From an uncultured Clostridia bacterium (GTDB lineage Bacteria > Bacillota > Clostridia > Lachnospirales > Anaerotignaceae): DNA of 64,000 nucleotides. Position numbers and translations under genes: made by a program. The notes under the pieces were generated by a model that searched no databases, had not been told where the DNA came from, and worked only from the letters and a program-made list of their open reading frames with translations. The stretch lies in the NCBI GenBank assembly GCA_910586765.1, contig CAJUJJ010000001.1, positions 124,001 to 188,000 of the forward strand, read 5' to 3'. Shown here piece after piece: positions 42,439 through 50,657 of the stretch. Numbering within the stretch: position 1 is the stretch's first letter; every line of letters begins with the position of its first letter.

Positions 42439-43716
42439 ATGCTTTTCTCAAATTGTAGTATTTTACGTCCTAACGGAGAAATACTAGAAAACGCATATTT
42501 GCAAGTAACAGACGACAAAATCACATACATTGGTACAAAAAAACCTGCCAGACACACAGGTACTATTTATGATTATACAAATAAATTACTCCTGCCTGGT
42601 TTTGTTAATACCCATTGTCATGTACCTATGACACTACTTCGCAGTATTGGTGCAGATTTACCTCTCGACCGTTGGCTTTCTGAAAAAATTTTTCCCTTAG
42701 AAGATAAATTAAATAAAGATTGGGCTTTTTCTGGTACGTTATTAGGTATCGCAGAAATGTTACGCAGCGGTGTTACCTCTTTTTCAGATATGTACTTTTT
42801 TGGAGAGTCTCGTGCTAATGCTGTTTTAGAATCAGGCATCAATGCAAATCTCTCTATGGGCATATTATGTTTTGATGACAGCCCTTTTGAAAAAGCACCT
42901 ATGGTACAAGAAAATAAAGATTTATTTCAAGCCTACCACAATGCAAATGGCGGACAATTAAAAGTAGATATAGGGCTTCACGCAGAATATACTTCCAATC
43001 CTACTATTGCAAAAGCTGCTGGAGAATATGCTAAAGAAATTGGAGCCAATATGCACATTCATATCGCTGAAACCAAAAAAGAAACAGACGAATGTATTGC
43101 TCGTCATGGCAAAACACCTGTTGCTTATTTTAATGATTTAGGCGTTTTTGACAATCATGTTACTGCAGCTCATTGTGTTTGGTTAACGCCAGAAGACAGA
43201 CAAATATTAGCAGATAAAAAAGTATTTGTTTCTCACTGTCCTATCAGCAATTTAAAGTTAGGAAGTGGATTAGCAGATATGGCATCATTATTAGAAAAGG
43301 GTATCAATATCTCTATTGGTACAGATGGTGTCGCAAGTAATGATAATTTAAACTTTTTAGAAGATATGAAATTAACAGCATTACTTCAAAAAGGTATTCA
43401 CCACAATCCAGCTATCTTTTCAGCTGAAACAGTACTTAAAATGGCATCTTACAATGGTGCTTTATCACAAAATCGACTTCAAACAGGTGCTTTAAAATTA
43501 GGAAATCAAGCAGATATTATTGCTATTGATTATCATTCTATTAATCTTTTACCTTGTATTGATGTCATATCTTCTCTTGTTTATGCTACATTGCCTTCAG
43601 ATATTAAAATGACTATGGTAAATGGTAAAATACTTTATGAAAATGGTCAATTTCATACCATTGATATTGAAAAAGTAATGTATGAAGTTAGTCGTATCGG
43701 CAAAAAACTTTACTAA
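42439..43716 (+). CDS. mtaD: Amidohydrolase of the 5-methylthioadenosine/S-adenosylhomocysteine deaminase family
   Basis: 425 residues of the amidohydrolase superfamily. Members deaminate MTA, SAH or other adenosine derivatives, or guanine-like rings. The metal motif is NTHCHVPM (residues about 57-64), with the later ligands in HIHIAET, AAHCVWL and ISIGTDGVASN. LRSIGADLPLDRWLSEKIFPLE is characteristic of the MTA/SAH group. Whether MTA or SAH is the real substrate cannot be told from the sequence. AAAGGAGG upstream, own promoter and terminator. It lies between spo0A and a chemoreceptor gene, an unusual place. Confidence 0.88.
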   Translation: MLFSNCSILRPNGEILENAYLQVTDDKITYIGTKKPARHTGTIYDYTNKLLLPGFVNTHCHVPMTLLRSIGADLPLDRWLSEKIFPLEDKLNKDWAFSGTLLGIAEMLRSGVTSFSDMYFFGESRANAVLESGINANLSMGILCFDDSPFEKAPMVQENKDLFQAYHNANGGQLKVDIGLHAEYTSNPTIAKAAGEYAKEIGANMHIHIAETKKETDECIARHGKTPVAYFNDLGVFDNHVTAAHCVWLTPEDRQILADKKVFVSHCPISNLKLGSGLADMASLLEKGINISIGTDGVASNDNLNFLEDMKLTALLQKGIHHNPAIFSAETVLKMASYNGALSQNRLQTGALKLGNQADIIAIDYHSINLLPCIDVISSLVYATLPSDIKMTMVNGKILYENGQFHTIDIEKVMYEVSRIGKKLY

Positions 43717-43728
43717 TTATTTATTATT

Positions 43729-43767
43729 AAAAAGCAGAAGTAATATATTGTCGCTCCTGCTTTTTTA
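43729..43767 (+). terminator. Intrinsic terminator after the deaminase gene
   Basis: AAAAAGCAGAAG and CTCCTGCTTTTTT arms (one mismatch) around a 15-base loop, with a T-run. Confidence 0.75.
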
Positions 43768-43966
43768 TATTATATTGTTTGTTACTTTGTGCAAGTAATA
43801 ATTGCAAAATTTGTATCAATGATATATAATTTTTATATAGTAGTATTTATTACTTATCACTAAATTAATACACATTTTTAAATAAGAACTTTTTGTTAAA
43901 ATTATACAACTATAAAGGAAAATTGTGTCATTTTTATGAAAGATTTCTTATTCTGGGGGGAATAAT

Positions 43967-45652
43967 ATGAAAAAAGCAATGAACCAGTCTACTCTGACAC
44001 TTATATTAAACGGAATTTGCGTACTTGTACTATTATTGATGGCATTTTCATTATTTATTTATCATAATGTCAATAATCGATTTGATAATGCTATGGAAGA
44101 ACGTTTTGATTTAACTTACAACGCCAATCGTTTTATGAATGGTTCTTCTTATCTAACAAATGAAGTAAGGGCATTTGCTTCTACGGGAAATAGGGAACAC
44201 TACAACAATTATTGGAATGAAGTTAATAATTTAAAAAATCGTGATTTAGGTGTTGCTGCTATGCAAGAAATTGGTATTACTTCTGAAGAACAAAGTATGA
44301 TTGACAATATGTCTTCTCTTTCTAATGAATTAGTACCTTTAGAAGAAGAAGCTATGAAAGAAGTAGAACAAGGAAGAATGCAAGAAGCGATTGATTACGT
44401 CTATGGAGTAGAATATAATGCTTCTATTACAAAAATTAATGCTTTAAAAGAAAAATTTTTGGAAACACTCAATACAAGAACAGCAGAAGAAGTGAAACAA
44501 CTTGCTTTAGAAAAAAGTATCATTGAAATTTTTATGATTTTTACATTAATTTTAGTAGCTGTTATTCAATTTTTTAATATGGTTATCATTAGAAAACGTA
44601 TATTGTATCCTGTTATTGCAGTAAAAAACCAAATGACAGAAATTTCTCAAGGAAATCTTTCTATGGAATTTCCTTTACAAGCAAATACATCAGAAATTGG
44701 AATGTTAATTGCATCTATCCATGAAACAAAACAAGAATTAAAAAAATATATTAATGATATTAACTGTAAATTAGCACAAATGGCTCAAGGAAATATGTCT
44801 TTAACAGTAGATAATGATTATAGAGGAGAGTTTTTGCCTATTCAAACTGCTATGACACAAATTTTAGACTCTCTTAATGAAGCACTTTCTCATATTAATT
44901 TAACAGCAGAAAAGGTGTCAGAACAATCTAAAAAAATGGCATCTAGTGCAGAAATATTATCAGATGGTGCTGTACAACAAGCTTCTACTGTGGAAAAGCT
45001 GTCTAATAACATTCAAACTATTTCACAACAAGTCAGTCGCACTTCTTCAGATGCAGATAATGCAAAAGAATATTCTACAAATTCTACAGCACAATTAGAA
45101 AATTGTGGGCAAAAAATGAAAGATTTAACTTCTGCAATAGAAGACATATCAAAATCTTCTCAACAAATTGCAGGAATTATTAAAACCATTGAAGATATTG
45201 CTTTACAAACAAACCTTTTAGCATTAAATGCTGCTGTAGAAGCCGCTCGTGCAGGAGAAGCTGGAAAAGGATTTGTTGTTGTAGCAAATGAAGTACAAAC
45301 ATTAGCAGGCAAAAGCTCAGAATCTGCTAAAAATATTACGAAATTAATTGAGGAATCTGTACATTTAGTATCTTATGGAACTTCTTTATCAGAACAAACA
45401 ACTTCTGCACTTTATTCTGTGATAACCAGTGCAGAGCAAACAGCAGATATTGTAGAACGTATTGCAGAATCTGCAACAAGCCAAGCACAGGCTTTACAAC
45501 AGATAACTCATGGCATGGAACAAATTTCTAATGTAGTACAAACAAATGCTACAACTGCAGAAGAATCCGCTTTATTTGCTAAAACTTTAGATGCTCAAGC
45601 AGAAGAATTAAAAAATTCTGTTCATAAATTCCAGTTAAGAAGCTATCACTAA
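43967..45652 (+). CDS. Methyl-accepting chemotaxis protein
   Basis: 561 residues. Membrane segment at about 10-30, an extracytoplasmic helical sensor (about 31-185), a second segment at about 187-210, then two HAMP-like segments (about 210-320, each with a QGN(L/M)S turn) and the cytoplasmic signalling domain. The tip contains EDIALQTNLLALNAAVEAARAG and FVVVANEVQTLAG, the CheA/CheW-binding hairpin. The ligand is unknown. GGGGGG precedes the ATG. No sigma-D promoter was seen. A single gene ended by a terminator. It shows the organism has a chemotaxis system. Confidence 0.94.
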   Translation: MKKAMNQSTLTLILNGICVLVLLLMAFSLFIYHNVNNRFDNAMEERFDLTYNANRFMNGSSYLTNEVRAFASTGNREHYNNYWNEVNNLKNRDLGVAAMQEIGITSEEQSMIDNMSSLSNELVPLEEEAMKEVEQGRMQEAIDYVYGVEYNASITKINALKEKFLETLNTRTAEEVKQLALEKSIIEIFMIFTLILVAVIQFFNMVIIRKRILYPVIAVKNQMTEISQGNLSMEFPLQANTSEIGMLIASIHETKQELKKYINDINCKLAQMAQGNMSLTVDNDYRGEFLPIQTAMTQILDSLNEALSHINLTAEKVSEQSKKMASSAEILSDGAVQQASTVEKLSNNIQTISQQVSRTSSDADNAKEYSTNSTAQLENCGQKMKDLTSAIEDISKSSQQIAGIIKTIEDIALQTNLLALNAAVEAARAGEAGKGFVVVANEVQTLAGKSSESAKNITKLIEESVHLVSYGTSLSEQTTSALYSVITSAEQTADIVERIAESATSQAQALQQITHGMEQISNVVQTNATTAEESALFAKTLDAQAEELKNSVHKFQLRSYH

Positions 45653-45659
45653 TATGATA

Positions 45660-45694
45660 AAAAGGCATTGAAATTAACATTTTCAATGCCTTTT
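45660..45694. terminator. Bidirectional terminator between the chemoreceptor gene and spoIVB
   Basis: AAAAGGCATTGAAA and TTTCAATGCCTTTT, a 14-pair perfect stem with a seven-base loop between convergent genes. Confidence 0.88.
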
Positions 45695-45704
45695 ATTTAT
45701 TTTT

Positions 45705-46991
45705 TTATATTGTACTTTCTTGCTTTAGCATATTTTCAATAAATATTCCATATCCCTTTGTAGGGTCATTTACAAAAACATGTGTAACTGCACCTACAAT
45801 TTTCCCATTTTGTATTATGGGAGAGCCAGACATTCCTTGTACAATTCCTCCCGTTTTAGAAAGCAGTTCTTTATCTGTAATTTTAATTACCATACCTTTA
45901 CTTTCATTTTTACTGTAACGGTTGACATTTTCTATTTCAATATCATATTCTTTCACTTCTTCTCCTTCAATATTAGACAATATAGTAGCTTTTCCTTCCT
46001 GAATATCCTGCTGTAATGCAATAGGCAGTTTTTGACCTGTAAAATAGCTTTCCTTCCCTTTTTCCACTTTACCATAAATACCAACTTCCGTATTGATAGA
46101 AATACTGCCTAAAACCAAATCTCTTCCTACATTTCCTGTTAATGCACCTGGTTCTCCTTTTTCTCCTTTTTTTACATCAATAATAGAAGATTGCGTAATT
46201 TGTCCATTTTTAATCTGCATTAATTCTTGTGTGTCCACATCATAAACCCCATGCCCTAAAGCACCAAAACCATTTGTTTCTGGATTAAAAAAAGTAACTG
46301 TACCAATTCCTTGCGTGGAGTCTCTTACCCAAATACCTATTTTACAACTATTGTCCTCTTGGCTAAATACTGGTGTAATTTCTACTGTTTGTTGTACTCC
46401 ATTTCTATCCACCAAAAAATCCATACTTTTTTCTCCATTTTCTTCTACTGCCTTCATCAAGTCTTCTTTATTTTTTAGACTTTTTCCACCTGCCTGCAAT
46501 ATCATATCTCCCGATTGCAATATTCCCTTTGCAGGTTCATAAACTTTATTTCCTGTACCATTCACATATCCTGTTCCAAGTACCATAATTCCTCTTGTAT
46601 CCATAGATACCCCTACTGCAATACCTCCTGCAACTACTTCCGTATTTGGTATTACCTTCGCTTCTACTGTCTTTACAGGCAATATTCCCAATACAGATAA
46701 CTCTAATTTTGCTGTTCCTTCTTTTTGTGATTTTACAGTAAACGGTTTTGCTAAATTAAAATGAATGTTTTCCGAAACCGCTTTATTGTTTACATTTAAT
46801 ACTCCAATATCTTCTTCTATTACTTCTGCTTGCAATGGCAAAATTCCATCAAATACTACCTCTTTTCCTTTCATAATTCTAATTTCATCAGGAATAGAAT
46901 AAGCAAAGCTACACCATGACACAATAAGTGTCAAAATACAGCCTACTGGCAATATTTTTTTTAAATATTTCTTTTTTGGTTTTATAAACAT
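45705..46991 (-). CDS. spoIVB: SpoIVB peptidase
   Basis: Serine peptidase exported by the forespore that cleaves SpoIVFA and so releases pro-sigma-K processing by SpoIVFB. 428 residues: N-terminal signal anchor (about 10-32), PDZ domain (about 110-190, AVGVSMDTRG...GGKSLKNKEDLM), and a peptidase S55 domain with the His in GALGHGVYD and the catalytic Ser in GMSGSPI (near residue 390). TTG 47000 is in frame, but AGGAG touches it and is eight bases before ATG 46991, which I use. Normally it lies directly beside spo0A; here two + strand genes separate them. Confidence 0.94.
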   Translation of the reverse strand: MFIKPKKKYLKKILPVGCILTLIVSWCSFAYSIPDEIRIMKGKEVVFDGILPLQAEVIEEDIGVLNVNNKAVSENIHFNLAKPFTVKSQKEGTAKLELSVLGILPVKTVEAKVIPNTEVVAGGIAVGVSMDTRGIMVLGTGYVNGTGNKVYEPAKGILQSGDMILQAGGKSLKNKEDLMKAVEENGEKSMDFLVDRNGVQQTVEITPVFSQEDNSCKIGIWVRDSTQGIGTVTFFNPETNGFGALGHGVYDVDTQELMQIKNGQITQSSIIDVKKGEKGEPGALTGNVGRDLVLGSISINTEVGIYGKVEKGKESYFTGQKLPIALQQDIQEGKATILSNIEGEEVKEYDIEIENVNRYSKNESKGMVIKITDKELLSKTGGIVQGMSGSPIIQNGKIVGAVTHVFVNDPTKGYGIFIENMLKQESTI

Positions 46992-47015
46992 TTTTTTCAA
47001 CTCCTGACTGTAAAA

Positions 47016-47044
47016 GAGTATAAAATTTTGTAAATATGTTATAC
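47016..47044 (-). promoter_or_regulatory. Possible sigma-F/sigma-G-type promoter for spoIVB
   Basis: Minus strand GTATA (47040-47044), 17 bases, then TATACTC (47016-47022), roughly resembling the forespore consensus GNATA and CATNNTA. The expected start site would lie about 18 bases before the ATG. The match is only partial, and AT-rich sequence gives many chance hits. Confidence 0.3.
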
Positions 47045-47144
47045 TATTAATACCATATAATATATTTTAGTTCATTTCTAAATCCTACACATATTAAAAT
47101 AACCCGATTACAAAGGAGTTATACAACCAATACTTTTCAAAAGC

Positions 47145-47174
47145 AAAAAGGATTGAAAGTACAACATTCAATCC
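47145..47174 (-). terminator. Terminator-like hairpin upstream of spoIVB
   Basis: Minus strand GGATTGAA and TTCAATCC arms with a nine-base loop, then TTTTTGCTTTT. It is a second stop signal about 70 bases beyond the one after the PspC gene. No gene lies between the two. The rest of this spacer (46992-47276) shows nothing else. Confidence 0.6.
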
Positions 47175-47240
47175 CCAAAATTTTAAACTATATATTATAA
47201 ATACAATATCATTTTATCTTTTCTTCCCTTATTATTAAAA

Positions 47241-47270
47241 ATAACCTGCTGATTTTTAACAGCAGGCTAT
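47241..47270 (-). terminator. Intrinsic terminator after the PspC-domain gene
   Basis: Minus strand ATAGCCTGCTG and CAGCAGGTTAT arms with an eight-base loop, then TTTTTAAT. Confidence 0.85.
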
Positions 47271-47276
47271 TTTGTA

Positions 47277-47507
47277 TTATTTTATTTCTTTTTCTTTATA
47301 TTCTGCATCTATACAGCCATCATCTATTGGAATAATACAAGCACAAATAATATAAAGTAATATTCCTGTCATAAATGCTGTCATAAATGAACCAACAATC
47401 CATAGTAATCTTACTATTGTTACATCAATATTAAAATATTCTGCCAAACCACCACATACTCCAGCTAATTTTACATCTTTTGCAGAACGGTATAATTTTC
47501 TATTCAT
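47277..47507 (-). CDS. PspC-domain membrane protein
   Basis: 76 residues. The PspC pattern is clear: KLYRSAKDVKLAGVCGGLAEYFNIDVTIVRLLWIV, followed by a membrane segment (FMTGILLYIICACIIP) and a short charged tail. PspC-type proteins are linked to membrane stress, but short stand-alone forms are uncharacterised. GGAGG lies eight bases before ATG 47507; the TTG two codons upstream is not favoured. It follows radC by 18 bases. Confidence 0.85.
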   Translation of the reverse strand: MNRKLYRSAKDVKLAGVCGGLAEYFNIDVTIVRLLWIVGSFMTAFMTGILLYIICACIIPIDDGCIDAEYKEKEIK

Positions 47508-47525
47508 TATCAATGCCTCCTTTTT

Positions 47526-48236
47526 TTATTTTTGTGTTATTTGTTTCATAAGACCTTGTTTTACAAAACTAAAATAGTTATCATTTGTTGTAATAATATG
47601 GTCCATTACATAGATATTCATAGTATCTAAGGCTTCCTTTAATCTGATAGTTAATTCAATATCTGCATTTGATGGGTGCAATGTTCCGCCAGGGTGGTTA
47701 TGTGCAAATATTACACTGACTGCATTACAAAATAGTGCTTCTCTTACTACAGTTGGCAGTTCTATCTGCACTCTTGACTGAGAACCTTGTGCAATATCTA
47801 TTACCTTTATCAAATTAGAAGCTGCATCTAAACAAAGCATATAAAATTTTTCTGTTGTTTCATATTTTAATAAATTAAGTGCATATTCTCCACTTTTTTC
47901 TATTCCATTCAATGCAACTTTTTGCTGTAATGTTTCTTTTTGACATCTTTTCAACATTTCTGCCAGTACATTTAAAAATACTGCTGTATTCGTAGAAACA
48001 TTCCCTTTTTCTACAATATCCCTGTGGTCACTATTGATTAGCATTGTCAGAGAATTATTAAAACTATCTAATAACCTATGAGCAATTACATTTGTATTTT
48101 GCATAGGAATGGTATTATACAATAGTAATTCTAATAATTCATGTTTTTCAAAAGAAGCTCCTCCCTCTTTTAAAAAACGTTCTCTCATTCTATTTCTATG
48201 ACCAGCATGAGGATTGGGTTTCTTTTTTTCACTCAT
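47526..48236 (-). CDS. radC: RadC/JAB-domain DNA repair protein family
   Basis: 236 residues. N-terminal helix-hairpin-helix-like region (HAGHRNRMRERFLKEG, LLELLLYNTIP), then a JAB/MPN domain with the zinc motif HNHPGGTLHPSNAD and upstream Glu. The biochemical role is unclear despite the name; some members act in recombination or natural competence. The ATG overlaps the DUF402 gene stop by one base (TAATG). GGGG upstream. Confidence 0.9.
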   Translation of the reverse strand: MSEKKKPNPHAGHRNRMRERFLKEGGASFEKHELLELLLYNTIPMQNTNVIAHRLLDSFNNSLTMLINSDHRDIVEKGNVSTNTAVFLNVLAEMLKRCQKETLQQKVALNGIEKSGEYALNLLKYETTEKFYMLCLDAASNLIKVIDIAQGSQSRVQIELPTVVREALFCNAVSVIFAHNHPGGTLHPSNADIELTIRLKEALDTMNIYVMDHIITTNDNYFSFVKQGLMKQITQK

Positions 48237-48721
48237 TACTTTAACCCCATTTCAAAATATTTTTCTGTTTTTTGTTTCCATGTGCCGTCATATATCATAC
48301 AAAGCAATGCGTCTAATCTATAAAGTGCCTTTTTTGCCAATTCTACAGACAATATCTCTTTTTCCAATGCTTCTGCTATTTCTGCTATGTCCACTACTTT
48401 TACAAAACCATTTTCATATATCAGTACATCTGCTAACAAATCTGTAAAAATATAGGTGTTTTGTTCAGCAATAAATTCTGTTTCTATAATATCACAATAA
48501 TAATAAATAATCTTGTCATATTTATTAATAAAACAGCTAATTTTATAACCTTCCTTAATAAAATAGCAAGAAATGCCTTTTACAAAATCCTCTCTAGGTT
48601 TTAACACATTCCATTTTGTTACAATTACAGTTTCATCTTGAAATAATACAATATCATCTTTTAACAAAATTGTTTCCATTGGAATAAAACGCTTACGATA
48701 TAATATCAAATTTTCATTCAT
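48236..48721 (-). CDS. DUF402-domain protein
   Basis: 161 residues. The core fits the DUF402 fold: an early W/R-rich strand, KISCFINKYDKIIYYYCDIIETEF and TYIFTDLLADVLIYENGFVKVVDIAEIAEAL. Some DUF402 proteins hydrolyse nucleoside polyphosphates or act on RNA, but this one has no proven role. AAAGGGC upstream. It is joined to radC by a one-base overlap and lies downstream of trmD, where rplS is found in most bacteria. Confidence 0.8.
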   Translation of the reverse strand: MNENLILYRKRFIPMETILLKDDIVLFQDETVIVTKWNVLKPREDFVKGISCYFIKEGYKISCFINKYDKIIYYYCDIIETEFIAEQNTYIFTDLLADVLIYENGFVKVVDIAEIAEALEKEILSVELAKKALYRLDALLCMIYDGTWKQKTEKYFEMGLK

Positions 48722-48758
48722 TTGCCCTTTCTTCCCCCAATATTAATTTTAAATACTT

Positions 48759-49433
48759 TTACTTTAACAAATCAGGTCGTTTTTGTTTCGTTCTTAATAT
48801 AGACTGTTCTTTTCGCCACTTTTTGATATTGCCATGATGTCCTGAAAGAAGTATATCAGGTACTGCTCTGCCCATAAATACTGGTGGTCTTGTATATTGA
48901 GGATACTCTAAAAGCCCATCAGAAAAGCTTTCTTCTTGAAAAGAGGCTTCTTTTCCTAAAACACCAGGTACTAATCTTGCTACAGCATCAATAACCGCAA
49001 TCGCTGCAATCTCGCCTCCTGTTAGCACAAAATCACCTATTGAAATTTCTTCTACTTCTAATTGTTCCAATACTCTTTCATCTACTCCCTCATAATGTCC
49101 ACAAAGAAACACTATATTTTCTTCTTTCGCTAGCTCTTGTGCTAATTGTTGTGTAAATGTTTTTCCTTGAGGAGATAGATAAATCACACGACCCTTTTTT
49201 GACTCTGGTATACTTTGATAAGCATCATAAATTGGTTGTGCCTGCATTACCATACCTGCACCTCCACCATATGGGTAGTCATCAACGTGCTTCTGTTTAT
49301 TTTTAGAAAACGACCTAATATCTATTGCTTCAATACAAATATGATTTTCTTTTTGTGCCCTTGCTAATATACTATGAGAAAATGCTTGTATAATCATTTC
49401 AGGAAATAATGTTAAAACAGTATATTGCTTCAT
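48759..49433 (-). CDS. trmD: tRNA (guanine(37)-N1)-methyltransferase
   Basis: Methylates G37 of tRNAs reading CNN codons, preventing frameshifts. 224 residues, SPOUT-class knot with MKQYTVLTLFPEMI, DYPYGGGAGMVMQ, CGHYEGVDERVLE and EISIGDFVLTGGE. The ATG shares one base with the rimM stop (TAATG). The rimM-trmD pair is standard, but rplS does not follow it here. Confidence 0.97.
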   Translation of the reverse strand: MKQYTVLTLFPEMIIQAFSHSILARAQKENHICIEAIDIRSFSKNKQKHVDDYPYGGGAGMVMQAQPIYDAYQSIPESKKGRVIYLSPQGKTFTQQLAQELAKEENIVFLCGHYEGVDERVLEQLEVEEISIGDFVLTGGEIAAIAVIDAVARLVPGVLGKEASFQEESFSDGLLEYPQYTRPPVFMGRAVPDILLSGHHGNIKKWRKEQSILRTKQKRPDLLK

Positions 49434-49939
49434 TATCTCAATCCTTCCAATAATTTTACAACCATTTTTTTATTTGCAATATCTACTGATAGTATACACT
49501 GCTTTATCGCAGGAATGAGCAAATCTTTTTCTCCTTCTTTTTTAACAGCATATACATCATTTGCCCCCGTTTCATAAATATCTGTCAATATACCTAATTC
49601 TTCTCCCTCTTGTGTCATTACAGTTAAACCATACAAATCACGCATATAATACTCATTTTCTTCCAATGGCAATGCTTCTTGTTCTGGTATCCAAATTGTT
49701 GCCCCTTTATAACATTCTGCCTCATTAATATCTTTTAATTCTTTTACTGTTACTAATACAAATTTTTTATGATATGCAATTTTTTCTATATGAAAGGTTT
49801 CCTTTTTTCCTCTATTTTCTACAATAAATTGTTTCAATAGTTCAAAACGAGATGGGTCTTCTGTTGTAGGAAACACACGTAATGTACCTTTTAAACCATG
49901 TGTACCTGCAATTTTGCCTATTTCAAAATAACGTTCCAT
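49433..49939 (-). CDS. rimM: 16S rRNA processing protein RimM
   Basis: Helps mature the 30S head by binding S19. 168 residues: N-terminal RimM domain (FEIGKIAGTHGLKGTLRVFPTTE) and PRC-barrel (YYMRDLYGLTVMTQEGEELGILTDIYETGANDVYAV). AGAGGTG before ATG 49939; the longer frame to 49969 is not favoured. Its leader, between khpA and rimM, has its own promoter and two strong hairpins, so it is probably not simply co-transcribed with rpsP-khpA. Confidence 0.95.
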   Translation of the reverse strand: MERYFEIGKIAGTHGLKGTLRVFPTTEDPSRFELLKQFIVENRGKKETFHIEKIAYHKKFVLVTVKELKDINEAECYKGATIWIPEQEALPLEENEYYMRDLYGLTVMTQEGEELGILTDIYETGANDVYAVKKEGEKDLLIPAIKQCILSVDIANKKMVVKLLEGLR

Positions 49940-49973
49940 GATACACCTCTTTTTTATATAAAAATGCAAAATA

Positions 49974-50037
49974 GCACAGGGAATTTCCCTGTGCCAAAAC
50001 TATTTTTAATTTAGTATGCCAAAATATTTGACATACT
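49974..50037 (-). promoter_or_regulatory. Structured leader RNA of rimM-trmD
   Basis: In minus-strand order: AGUAUGUCAAA-UAU-UUUGGCAUACU (50013-50037, 11 pairs with one wobble), then GCACAGGGAA-A-UUCCCUGUGC (49974-49994, perfect ten-base arms), then UAUUUUGCAUUUUUAU and the rimM ribosome binding site. Just upstream, GCAUAGGGAA (about 50050-50060) could pair with the same UUCCCUGUGC arm, so alternative folds are possible. This could be an attenuator or a protein-binding leader. I cannot assign a known family. Confidence 0.5.
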
Positions 50038-50062
50038 TCACACAAGGCAGTTCCCTATGCCT

Positions 50063-50091
50063 ATTTTATCATACTTATTGTACAATGTGAA
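50063..50091 (-). promoter_or_regulatory. Sigma-A promoter for rimM-trmD
   Basis: Minus strand TTCACA (50086-50091), a 17-base spacer and TAAAAT (50063-50068), about 120 bases upstream of the rimM ATG. It directly precedes an AGGCA/TGCCT inverted repeat. Confidence 0.6.
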
Positions 50092-50123
50092 CTACCGACT
50101 TTTTAAAGTCACTGAAATTTTTA

Positions 50124-50351
50124 TTACATAATTTCAATCACAACTCTTTTATCTTCGTGAATTGCAGATGCTTTTACAACAGTACGAATTGCTTTGGCAA
50201 TTCTTCCTTGTTTTCCAATGACTTTTCCCATATCTTCTGGTGCTACATGAAGTTCTAACACCAATGAATGTTCTCCTTGTATCTCTTTTACTTCCACTTT
50301 TTCAGGATAATCCACAAGATTTTTTGCAATTACTTCCAATAAGTCTTTCAT
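50124..50351 (-). CDS. khpA: KH-domain RNA-binding protein KhpA
   Basis: 75 residues forming one KH domain, with the RNA-binding GKVIGKQGRIAKAIRTVV loop. KhpA (YlqC) works with KhpB/Jag in RNA binding, cell elongation and division in Gram-positive bacteria. GGGGGG is upstream of ATG 50351. It follows rpsP by 25 bases, the usual rpsP-khpA order. Confidence 0.93.
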   Translation of the reverse strand: MKDLLEVIAKNLVDYPEKVEVKEIQGEHSLVLELHVAPEDMGKVIGKQGRIAKAIRTVVKASAIHEDKRVVIEIM

Positions 50352-50376
50352 ATGAAAGCCCCCCTGCTCACTTGAC

Positions 50377-50625
50377 TTACTCGCCAATTACACCAGCTTT
50401 TTTCAACAGAGCTTTTGCTGTATCAGAAGGCTGTGCACCTGTAGACAACCATTTTTTTGCTTCTTCAGCATCTACTTTTAATACGTTTGGTTCTTTTGTA
50501 GGGTCAAAGTAACCAATCTCTGCGATAGACTTACCATTTCTTGATGTTCTGGAATCTGCAACAACAATTCTATAAAATGGAGCCTTTTTTGCACCTAATC
50601 TTTTTAATCTAATTCTAACTGCCAT
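50377..50625 (-). CDS. rpsP: 30S ribosomal protein S16
   Basis: 82 residues, beginning MAVRIRLKRLGAKKAPFYRIVVADSRTSRNGK, a textbook S16. It helps assemble the 5' domain of 16S rRNA. AGGAGGTG lies before ATG 50625; the ATG three codons earlier is inside that site. Downstream of ffh by 32 bases. Confidence 0.97.
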   Translation of the reverse strand: MAVRIRLKRLGAKKAPFYRIVVADSRTSRNGKSIAEIGYFDPTKEPNVLKVDAEEAKKWLSTGAQPSDTAKALLKKAGVIGE

Positions 50626-50657
50626 TTGTTTCACCTCCTATAATTTTTCTGGCAAAT

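Noticed and set aside
47095..47145. Small + strand gene after AAAGGAGTT
   Set aside because: A ribosome-binding-site-like string is present, but no start codon or open frame follows.
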